Source: Anaerolineae bacterium
Lineage (GTDB): Bacteria; Chloroflexota; Anaerolineae; B4-G1; SLSP01
Assembly (NCBI GenBank): GCA_016934645.1
Contig: JAFGSL010000226.1
Coordinates: 1 to 12,818, forward strand
Length of the DNA: 12,818 bases
Reading direction: 5' to 3'
Part shown: piece by piece, positions 6,155 through 11,899 of the stretch
Position numbering within the stretch: position 1 is the stretch's first letter
How the letters are laid out: each line of letters begins with the position of its first letter
Position numbers and translations under genes: made by a program
Notes under the pieces: model-generated
Database searches by the model: none
Seen by the model: only the letters and a program-made list of their open reading frames with translations
Told to the model about the DNA's origin: nothing

Positions 6155-7646
6155 CCTGCCATACTCCGTCTGTGCTGTGATAGGAAATACGCGCAGTTTG
6201 CGCGATCAAATCCACGTTTAAGGTGCAAGTGGCAGCGCTACAAGTAGCGCCGCTACTTGTAGCGGCGCCATATTCCCACATCAGCCCAAGCTCGTGCTCC
6301 GGTGTATCCAGCACGCTAAACGTGCCATTGAAGGCGGGATAGGTATTGCGGAAACGGATCAACTCGAAGAGGCGTTGCACGACCGGACGTTGAATGGAAG
6401 CGTCAATCTCATCCAGTGTATAATTGTGACGGTTGATGGCGCGGCCTTCGCCAGAGGCGACGACCGCCGCGGCGTCGTTTTCGCCGGCCAGCAGTCCAAC
6501 GTAGTAGATTTGCGGCGTCCCCGGCGCGAAGCATTGAATGGCTCGCGCGATCAGATAGGCGTCATCATCGGTGTTAAGCGCGGAGTAGTAGGTGATGTTC
6601 ACCTGATGCGCGTCGAAGTCGGGGTGCGCGGCGGGTGGCGTCATCAGGCGGGTGAGGTTTGCGCCGCGCGCGAGCAATTGCTCGACAACAGGCGTGGCCT
6701 CCTCCGGTGTGAGCAGGCCGTCCAAATCGGGCTGCACGGGGATGCCGTCGTGACAGTCGAGTGTGGTGAATTGCTGGCGTGGACAGACCTGCAAATAGTC
6801 GCACAGCTTCCGGTTTGAGCGCGTGAACAAGGTGTAAAGCGTCAGAAATGGAAGGACGAAGTCGTAAACCGGATAGCCATGATCCGCTAACGCGCGCTGG
6901 GTGTCGAACGGCGCGTGGACTTCCGACAGCAGCGTGAGGCCGATTCCCTCCGCGTAGGCACGCAACCAATCGAGGAAAGCGTAAATCTCCGGCTCGACGA
7001 AAAAGCAGCTTGTTCCTGGCTTTTTGATGACGTAGCCTACCGCATCCAACCGCACGATGCGGATGTTCTGCTCGCGCAGATGGTGCAGTTCCGCCTGAAG
7101 CAGCACGCGCGTCTGCGGCGAATTCACGTCCAAATCGATCTGCTCCACCCAGTCCCGTTTGCCGAACGTGGCCCACAGCCGCTCCGTTTCGCCTGTCTCT
7201 TCAATCGTGATGTCGGTGAATGGGTGTTTCGGGCGGCGCAGGGCAATGTGTGCCACGTCGGACATGGAGGGCGACCCATCGTGCCAGATTTTGTCCAGTG
7301 TGATGAAGAGATCGGCGTACTTGGAGGCGCGCCCGCGCCGGGCAAAATCCTGGAAGTAGGGAGAGCGTCGCGAGATATGGTTGACCATCAGGTCGGCGGC
7401 TACATCGAACTCCGCGCCGATGCGGCGGATATCGTCCCAGGTCCCGAATTGCGGATCGACCTCACGGTAAGTGATGGGCGCAAAGCCGCGATCCCCCGAC
7501 GAGGGGTAAAACGGCAGAATGTGAACACCGCCGCAAAGTCCGGCGAGAGGGCCGGTGAGCGCGGCGTACAAGGCCGGCAAATCGCCGCCCAACGAATCGG
7601 GATAGGTGATGAGTTGCACCTGATTGCGAACAGCACTTGGCTTCAT
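6141..7646 (-). CDS. GH13_18 phosphorylase (sucrose or sucrose-6F-phosphate phosphorylase)
   Basis: The 501-residue protein resembles sucrose phosphorylases along its length, especially that of Leuconostoc mesenteroides (LPFFPSTGDRGFAP there, LPFYPSSGDRGFAP here). These enzymes split sucrose (or sucrose 6F-phosphate) with inorganic phosphate to glucose 1-phosphate plus fructose (or fructose 6-phosphate) in the cytoplasm. The GH13 catalytic residues are Asp201 (VRLDAVGY, nucleophile), Glu242 (LLSEVHAP, acid/base) and Asp300 (LDCHDGIP). FAPGTPQIYYVGLLAGEND and RAINRHNYTLDEI are subfamily hallmarks. In the acceptor loop the usual Tyr of YQVN is His347 (DAHQVN), which may mean phosphorylated fructose as leaving group. 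The frame stays open upstream to 7691, but AGGAGGT 5 nt before the ATG at 7646 and the family N terminus (QLITYPDSLGG) fix the start. A short tandem repeat encodes residues about 460-474. The gene lies alone between two direct repeats and has its own promoter. Confidence 0.9.
   Translation of the reverse strand: MKPSAVRNQVQLITYPDSLGGDLPALYAALTGPLAGLCGGVHILPFYPSSGDRGFAPITYREVDPQFGTWDDIRRIGAEFDVAADLMVNHISRRSPYFQDFARRGRASKYADLFITLDKIWHDGSPSMSDVAHIALRRPKHPFTDITIEETGETERLWATFGKRDWVEQIDLDVNSPQTRVLLQAELHHLREQNIRIVRLDAVGYVIKKPGTSCFFVEPEIYAFLDWLRAYAEGIGLTLLSEVHAPFDTQRALADHGYPVYDFVLPFLTLYTLFTRSNRKLCDYLQVCPRQQFTTLDCHDGIPVQPDLDGLLTPEEATPVVEQLLARGANLTRLMTPPAAHPDFDAHQVNITYYSALNTDDDAYLIARAIQCFAPGTPQIYYVGLLAGENDAAAVVASGEGRAINRHNYTLDEIDASIQRPVVQRLFELIRFRNTYPAFNGTFSVLDTPEHELGLMWEYGAATSSGATCSAATCTLNVDLIAQTARISYHSTDGVWQVREI
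6223..6269 (-). repeat. Three 15-bp tandem units forming a palindrome inside the phosphorylase gene
   Basis: Three adjacent 15-nt units (plus strand GTGCAAGTGGCAGCG, CTACAAGTAGCGCCG, CTACTTGTAGCGGCG) encode the pentapeptides AATSS, GATCS and AATCT. The last two contain a perfect inverted repeat, CGCTACAAGTAGCG at 6236-6249 and CGCTACTTGTAGCG at 6251-6264, separated by one base and extendable to 6231-6269 with two mismatches. The insert lies in the poorly conserved C-terminal beta domain where homologues have fewer residues, so it may be a small palindromic element tolerated in frame. Confidence 0.75.
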
Positions 7647-7651
7647 ACTAG

Positions 7652-7658
7652 ACCTCCT
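7652..7658 (-). promoter_or_regulatory. Shine-Dalgarno of the phosphorylase gene
   Basis: AGGAGGT on the minus strand lies 5 nt before the ATG at 7646. It decides against the longer open frame that begins at 7691, whose extra 15 codons would include this site and the -10 element. Confidence 0.85.
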
Positions 7659-7664
7659 AGCTAA

Positions 7665-7763
7665 CCCTCTCATTATCGAAGGTTCGCTCACGAGGTCAAG
7701 CGTTTGCCGGATGGTTTATCCTCCGGTTGTCTGTGCATCATCGCGCGCGTGGCGGCACAATAA
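7665..7763 (+). pseudogene. Remnant of the 3' end of a URO-D-like gene
   Basis: Codons for LIIEGSLT, then after a 7-nt deletion VKRLPDGLSSGCLCIIARV and AAQ plus TAA, match the C terminus of the URO-D-like protein (LIIEGPLS...VKRLLDALPSGGLCIIARE). No start, no ribosome binding site and no upstream part of the gene remain; the neighbouring bases belong to the phosphorylase. The deletion puts the two halves in different frames. This is what would be left if a tandem copy of the gene had been mostly replaced or deleted. Confidence 0.8.
7672..7699 (-). promoter_or_regulatory. Near-consensus promoter of the phosphorylase gene
   Basis: Minus-strand TTGACC (7699-7694) and GATAAT (7677-7672), spaced 16 nt, each match 5 of 6 consensus bases. 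Transcription would start near 7665, just ahead of AGGAGGT at 7658-7652. The promoter lies antisense in the gene remnant. In repeat copy A the same boxes read TTGACT and GATGAT with a 23-nt spacer, so the copy-B promoter depends on the 7-nt deletion and a base change. Confidence 0.65.
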
Positions 7764-7864
7764 GCAATCTTCAGCACCTTGCCATACTGAGTTTGCACTC
7801 GACCCGCCCAAAACTGGGCCGGGGCGTCCGTAAGACTTCGATGAGGGATGAGAGGAAGCACTCC

Positions 7865-7957
7865 ATGCGTGTCCAAACACTCTTTGTGTGGCTCCGCTCG
7901 AATCTTTCTGCCGGATCATTGTACCTGGGTCTAGTGCTCCAACTGTCTTCAAAGTGA
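7865..7957 (+). CDS. Possible 30-residue microprotein in repeat copy B
   Basis: ATG at 7865 after the conserved AGAGGAAG opens 30 codons starting MRVQTLFVWLRSNLS and ending ...LSSK with TGA at 7955-7957. It matches the first 30 residues of the frame at 6050 with 24 of 30 identical by eye. There is no gene upstream in this orientation, and no clear promoter was found. Coding status rests only on the conserved frame, start, ribosome binding site and third-position excess; confidence is low. Confidence 0.28.
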   Translation: MRVQTLFVWLRSNLSAGSLYLGLVLQLSSK

Positions 7958-8015
7958 GACAGTCGCAGTTCAAGATTGACAAATAGGTTGTTGTCCAACA
8001 TCTTATGCCTCTTTA

Positions 8016-8062
8016 CTTTTAGAATATTTATAATATAATTATATAATAAATATGCTAAAAAG
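8016..8062. repeat. AT-rich imperfect palindrome between convergent transcription units
   Basis: The 30 nt at 8024-8053, starting ATATTTATAATATAA, read the same on both strands except at one mirrored pair. Outside it, CTTTTAG (8016-8022) faces CTAAAAAG (8055-8062), extending the structure to about 47 nt. It lies 15 nt past the stop of the nuclease gene. Both transcribed strands would give an A/U-rich hairpin, which could act as a weak bidirectional terminator, but there is no GC-rich stem. Confidence 0.6.
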
Positions 8063-8076
8063 CAAGTCCCACTTAT

Positions 8077-8931
8077 CTAAAAGACAATCTCCGCGATTTG
8101 TTCGAAGTCAAAGCCCACACGCAGTTCCGCAACGTCCTCGTTTGTCTCAGCCTCACCGTCACCCAGTGCGCCGGCCTTGACGCCCCGGTCACAGTAAGAA
8201 CGATAGGGACAGTAAACGCAGCGGCGTTCATCCTCCGTCGGAAGGAAAGCATCCTCATCCAGGGAGAGGATTTGTTCGATGAGGCCGGTCAGGTAGACTT
8301 CGTCGTCGTGACATTGTGCGGCGTCGTAGGGCAGGCGCACCGGCGCTTCGGGATGTTCGGCGAACCAGTAGATCATCTCGATTTGCGCAGGATCGAAGGG
8401 ATGTCCGCCGTTGAGGTGCGCTCCGGCACGGGCGAGCAGGTAGCGGTAGACGCGCGTCTGCAAGCGCGCTTTCAGTGTGGCGGATTTGGTCCGTTTGGGC
8501 GACGTTTTCCAGTCGAAAATCACAGCCCGGGAATCGGTCGCCCGGAGACCAGGCTGCACCACAATCAAGTCATATTTCGCCAGCAAGCGCCGTTCCGCCA
8601 GCGCCGCTGTCAACGTGATCTCCGGGTAACGCATCACGTCGGGCAACATCTCCGCCGGACGGTAGACGCAGTAGTTGCGCCACCAACGTTCCAGGTCGGG
8701 ATCTGTGGCGAGAGGTGCCAGCCGCGCCTCCGGGATGCCGACCAAATGCTGCTGCACCATGCGATGGAACGTTTGCCCCAACTGCTGGTGGCGTTCGTAT
8801 TCTTCTACCGGCTCGGCAGCGACGGCGGGCCACGCCACGCGTAACACGTACCGCAGATAAAACCGTCGCGGGCAATCTACGAAGTCTTGCAGGCTGGCTT
8901 GGCTAAATTGGAGATCGGCAGGAAACATCAT
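8077..8931 (-). CDS. Stand-alone PD-(D/E)XK nuclease with Fe-S cluster motif (AddB/Cas4-like)
   Basis: The 284-residue protein has all parts of a RecB-family nuclease: His56 in GQTFHRMVQQH, Asp121 in AKYDLIVV, Asp140-x-Lys142 in IFDWKTS, and the QxxxY motif Gln158/Tyr162 (LQTRVYRYL). One Cys near the N terminus (Cys20, DCPRRFYLRY) and three near the C terminus (Cys238, Cys241, Cys247 in CVYCPYRSYC) reproduce the 4Fe-4S arrangement of B. subtilis AddB and Cas4, including the C-x2-C-x5-C spacing of AddB. Such enzymes cut or resect single-stranded DNA ends. AAGGAAG precedes tandem ATGs at 8931 and 8928; the first was chosen. It follows the DUF6398-type gene by 8 nt in a cassette whose first gene is a UvrD-type helicase without its own nuclease domain, so helicase and nuclease probably work together. 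There are no cas genes nearby, which argues against Cas4. Confidence 0.88.
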   Translation of the reverse strand: MMFPADLQFSQASLQDFVDCPRRFYLRYVLRVAWPAVAAEPVEEYERHQQLGQTFHRMVQQHLVGIPEARLAPLATDPDLERWWRNYCVYRPAEMLPDVMRYPEITLTAALAERRLLAKYDLIVVQPGLRATDSRAVIFDWKTSPKRTKSATLKARLQTRVYRYLLARAGAHLNGGHPFDPAQIEMIYWFAEHPEAPVRLPYDAAQCHDDEVYLTGLIEQILSLDEDAFLPTEDERRCVYCPYRSYCDRGVKAGALGDGEAETNEDVAELRVGFDFEQIAEIVF

Positions 8932-8939
8932 GTCTTCCT

Positions 8940-9464
8940 TTAGTCATCCTCTGTCGAACCGGGTAGGTACGGGATCAACCCTTTGCGATAGGCTTCCTCT
9001 TGAAGTGGTCGAGAAAGGGTACGTGCATCTATAATAAAGCCGTTTAAGGAGACCATCCACGCTACGGGGTTTTCATCTATTTTGCTCGGCAAAGTCCAGT
9101 CAGGATCGAAGACGCCGATCTTCAGAATGTCTTTGATCTGCTTCGATTTGTTGCCGACGGTACTCTTGCTCAGTCCAAAAAGTTCGGCGAGCTCGTCGGC
9201 GCGCATGTGCGGGGTTTGCGTTTTGTCGAACAGGAAGTTCACACTCCCCACCGTATGTACAATAGCCGCCGCCCACGTGTTCAGCCGTCCGCCAAGTAAG
9301 GGCGAGGGACGTTTGCGCGCCAACGTCGCCGCCATCTGGCGGCACACTTGGGCGTATTCGGCGTTGAGGTGTTCTTCGCAGAACGCATCGGTCGCCGCCA
9401 TAATTTCATCATAGCGCGGTTTCATCGCCTCAGGAACAGTCTCACTTTTCGTTTTCCGGGCCAT
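8940..9464 (-). CDS. DUF6398-type protein with predicted helix-turn-helix
   Basis: The 174-residue protein matches the conserved pattern I know as DUF6398: YDEIMAATDAFCEEHLN, ARKRPSPLL and WAAAIVHTVGSVNFLFDKTQ, followed by a helix-turn-helix-like ADELAELFGLSKSTVGNKSK (89-108). The last part resembles the second repeat of cyclin-fold transcription factors, so DNA binding is plausible; no biochemical role is established to my knowledge. A basic N terminus (MARKTKSE) may aid nucleic-acid binding. GGGAGG upstream of the ATG supports the start. It sits between the helicase gene (85-nt gap) and the nuclease gene (8-nt gap), so it could regulate the cassette or bring the two enzymes to DNA. Assignment to the family is by memory of the pattern. 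Confidence 0.75.
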   Translation of the reverse strand: MARKTKSETVPEAMKPRYDEIMAATDAFCEEHLNAEYAQVCRQMAATLARKRPSPLLGGRLNTWAAAIVHTVGSVNFLFDKTQTPHMRADELAELFGLSKSTVGNKSKQIKDILKIGVFDPDWTLPSKIDENPVAWMVSLNGFIIDARTLSRPLQEEAYRKGLIPYLPGSTEDD

Positions 9465-9485
9465 TGCTTTCCTCCCTCAAAAATG

Positions 9486-9515
9486 AACCACGAATCTACA
9501 CGAATTTTCAAGAAT
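9486..9515 (-). repeat. Three 10-bp direct repeats upstream of the DUF6398-type gene
   Basis: On the minus strand ATTCTTGAAA, ATTCGTGTAG and ATTCGTGGTT follow one another with a 10-nt period, one helical turn. They end about 20 nt before the ATG, beside its ribosome binding site. They could be an operator for the DUF6398-type protein, or a fragment of a common interspersed repeat seen in many bacterial genomes. Confidence 0.6.
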
Positions 9516-9549
9516 TAAAAGATAGAAACCTGCTTAATCCGCATGCAAC

Positions 9550-11829
9550 CTATGGTTGCCCATCTGCTGACAAACCTTTCGCCTGCGCCTCAGACTTCTC
9601 CGTCTCCCACCACGTCTGCAACGCGATGAAGGGGACGGCCGGTTGCGCGGTGCCGCGCCGCCCGGTGTTCCACGTCACCGTGAGCGCCTTGCGTGCGCGC
9701 GTGATGCCAACATAGAACAAGCGCAGCCGCTCGGCGGCATACTCCTGGCGCGCTTGCAGTGTGGGTAGCCCCTCGTCGTAGATAAAAAGATCGGGATTTT
9801 CGTAGAGGGCTTTCAACTGCGCCAGCACCTCGGCCTCCAGGTTGAGGTGATCGCGCACGAACCACGCTTCCGAGATAAAGCTATCCTGCGGCAGCGCGGA
9901 GGGGAAGTTGTAGTCGTTGACCGACAGCAGGTAGACCTTGTCCCACTCCATCCCCTTTGCCTTGTGCATCGTTGAGATGATGACCTCGCCCTTGTGCGCG
10001 TCGGGGTCGAAGCCGGTATCCTCGTCGCTGAAGCCGAGGAACTTGCGCTCGTTTTTGGCGATGATGGCCAATTCTTGTGTCAGTTCCGGCAGATGCCACT
10101 CAGGATGCGCATCGGCGGCTTGATGCAACACGATGGCGAGTTTGTGGGCGATGGCGAGATCGGCGGGCGTGGTGAAGAGATCTTGCGCCAGCGTAAGAAT
10201 AATTTGGTCGATGGGAAGCGTCGTCGTTCCTTGCCAGCGGCGCACCAGGGCGCGAAATTCGACCAGATGATCATAGAGCAGCGGTTCCGCGTTCTCCAAA
10301 TCCTGCTCGACCAGCCAATCACGGTCGGCGCGGGGCCAGAGGAAATCCTCTACGCGCGCAATCTTGCGCAAACGCTTGGCGACGTCTTCCATGCGGGCTT
10401 CCAACGCCGGATCCTCACGCGCCGTGCGCTGCCAAACGCGGTAGACGGTTGCCAGCTTTTTGGCTGATGTAGGATCGGCGAGATAATAGCACAGGTGCGT
10501 CAATGCGCCCGCCGCCTCGCGTGTGGAACGAGTGCTGCGCAGCAATTCGACGTAGGGGATGTCCCGTGCCTTCAAGGCATTTGCCATTTCGAAGCCCCTG
10601 TCATTGCGCGGAACGAGGACGGCGATGGTGTCATCCTTGTGTTCCGGCAGCCAGCGTTCTAGCGAGCGCACTACCGCTTCGATCTCCTGCTGAGGCGACA
10701 ATCCGCGCGCGGCAAAGTGGACGTCGTCCGGCGCGTCGGGTGGGTTCGGCTGCGGATCGCCGCGCGGGGCCGGGACGATGTACGGCCGGGTGAGCGCGCT
10801 GCGGATCGCGGGGACAGGGTGGGCATCGTTATCCCAGCGGATGAGTTGATTCGCCAGGTCGATGATGCTCTGCATCGAGCGTCCGGAGTTCGGCAAATCC
10901 CGCGCTTGGACGCCCGTCTGTTTCATAAATTTGCGCAGATATTCCGGACTGGCGGTGGTGAAGCTCTCGTAGATGGCCTGGTTCGGATCCCCCACGCGCA
11001 CCCAGTTGCCCTCCGGCCCGATGAGCAGCTTGAGGATTTCCTCTTGCAGGCGGCTGCTGTCCTGCGCCTCGTCTTCGAGGATGTAGGGCCAACGCTCGTG
11101 CAGCCGCGCCAGAAATGCCGGATCGAGGCGCAGCGTTTGCAGCGCCAGGCGGATGAGGTCGTCGAAATCCACCGCGCCGCGATAGGCCAGCGCGCGTTGG
11201 TAGTCAGCGTAGATCGCGTAGCCCATCTCCAGTAGCGGGAGCTCTTCGGGGAATTGGTCCAGCCGGTAGCGCAGGTCAGGGGGCGTCATTTGTAGGTCTT
11301 TCGCCTGTTTGATGAAGCTGGTCGCCAGACCAGTGACATAGTCCTGCCACCGTCCGCGCCGCACCCATTCAACGCGACTTTCGTCTATGTCGGCGGCGAT
11401 GACGGCATCCAGGCTGTAGGGGTGGCTGCGCAGCCAAACCTGCGCGGCGTCTTGCAGAATCTCCAGCGCCGCGCGCTCGTCGATGATCTGGAAATCGTCG
11501 GCGAGGCCTGCCAGCGCCGGGCGCTCGCGCACGATGTCGTGCGACAGGCCGTGGAGCGTGCGTACACGGTAGCCGACGTGCGGCAGCAGTCCGCGCTCCT
11601 GCACGAAGCGCGCCACCCGCCCGGCGAAGTTGCTCACGGCCGAGTTGACGAGGGTGACGACCAGCACTTCTTGCTCGTCGCCCAGGTCGCCCTCCGCGAT
11701 GAGCTTTGCCGCCAGCAGCGATAGCGTCCACGTCTTGCCACTGCCCGGCACAGCGGAAACGCCCATCCGCCCGCCTGTGTAGGTGAGCACCTGCCGTTGT
11801 TTTGGCCTGGGAGAGAATGATGTTGTCAT
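9550..11829 (-). CDS. UvrD/Rep-type superfamily 1A DNA helicase
   Basis: The 759-residue protein carries the full SF1A set: a Q-like motif (PKQRQVLTY, 9-17), Walker A SAVPGSGKT (25-33), motif Ia VTLVNSAVSNFAGRV (58-72), motif II YILEDEAQD (249-257, Asp253/Glu254), motif III VGDPNQAIYESF (279-290), motif IV NSGRSMQSI (around 314-322), motif V STMHKAKGMEWDKVYLL (619-635) and motif VI YVGITRARKA (706-715). It should move 3' to 5' on single-stranded DNA using ATP. Unlike AddA or RecB it has no C-terminal nuclease domain; a separate nuclease is encoded two genes downstream. The ATG at 11829 has no convincing Shine-Dalgarno and follows a 70-nt spacer that contains a 17-bp inverted repeat, so start and expression control are less certain. 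Function in repair, AddAB-like resection or phage defence cannot be told apart from sequence alone. Confidence 0.92.
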   Translation of the reverse strand: MTTSFSPRPKQRQVLTYTGGRMGVSAVPGSGKTWTLSLLAAKLIAEGDLGDEQEVLVVTLVNSAVSNFAGRVARFVQERGLLPHVGYRVRTLHGLSHDIVRERPALAGLADDFQIIDERAALEILQDAAQVWLRSHPYSLDAVIAADIDESRVEWVRRGRWQDYVTGLATSFIKQAKDLQMTPPDLRYRLDQFPEELPLLEMGYAIYADYQRALAYRGAVDFDDLIRLALQTLRLDPAFLARLHERWPYILEDEAQDSSRLQEEILKLLIGPEGNWVRVGDPNQAIYESFTTASPEYLRKFMKQTGVQARDLPNSGRSMQSIIDLANQLIRWDNDAHPVPAIRSALTRPYIVPAPRGDPQPNPPDAPDDVHFAARGLSPQQEIEAVVRSLERWLPEHKDDTIAVLVPRNDRGFEMANALKARDIPYVELLRSTRSTREAAGALTHLCYYLADPTSAKKLATVYRVWQRTAREDPALEARMEDVAKRLRKIARVEDFLWPRADRDWLVEQDLENAEPLLYDHLVEFRALVRRWQGTTTLPIDQIILTLAQDLFTTPADLAIAHKLAIVLHQAADAHPEWHLPELTQELAIIAKNERKFLGFSDEDTGFDPDAHKGEVIISTMHKAKGMEWDKVYLLSVNDYNFPSALPQDSFISEAWFVRDHLNLEAEVLAQLKALYENPDLFIYDEGLPTLQARQEYAAERLRLFYVGITRARKALTVTWNTGRRGTAQPAVPFIALQTWWETEKSEAQAKGLSADGQP

Positions 11830-11841
11830 GTTTTCAAATTT

Positions 11842-11894
11842 AGAAAGTAGAAATTAGAAGGTAGAGAGATGCTCGTGTCTAATTTCTACTTTCT
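11842..11894. repeat. Perfect 17-bp inverted repeat between the peptidase and helicase genes
   Basis: AGAAAGTAGAAATTAGA (11842-11858) and TCTAATTTCTACTTTCT (11878-11894) are exact reverse complements with a 19-nt loop. A further imperfect copy (about 11899-11919) overlaps the stop codon of the peptidase gene. On the minus strand the hairpin is followed by AAATTTG and not by a U tract, so it is not a classical terminator. It ends about 12 nt before the helicase start and may affect its translation or mRNA stability. Confidence 0.75.
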
Positions 11895-11899
11895 CACTT

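Larger units (their letters stand above)
7665..7954 (+). repeat. Direct repeat, copy B (about 290 bp)
   Basis: This is the second copy of the segment at 5841-6140, in the same orientation. It begins just outside the phosphorylase ribosome binding site, so the two repeats enclose almost exactly the phosphorylase gene. It includes a gene remnant (7665-7763), a shared non-coding stretch, and a 30-codon frame. The 430 nt between 7647 and 8076 hold this copy, the phosphorylase promoter on the opposite strand, and the AT-rich palindrome. Confidence 0.85.

Noticed and set aside
6915..7664. Plus-strand open frame of 249 codons
   Set aside because: It is antisense to the phosphorylase and has no domain resemblance; GC-rich codon bias opens such frames.
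7647..7691. An N-terminal extension of the phosphorylase
   Set aside because: The extension would cover the ribosome binding site and -10 box, and family members begin near QLITYPDSLG; the ATG at 7646 has AGGAGGT in place.
5841..7954. Composite transposon or integrated element with att sites
   Set aside because: The repeats are about 300 bp and only about 80% alike, no transposase or integrase is present, and no short target duplication was seen.
8077..8931. Cas4 of a CRISPR system
   Set aside because: The nuclease and Fe-S motifs fit, but no cas1, cas2 or repeat-spacer array lies nearby and the gene is packed with a helicase cassette.
9486..9515. CRISPR-like short repeats
   Set aside because: The units are 10 nt and contiguous, with no spacers.
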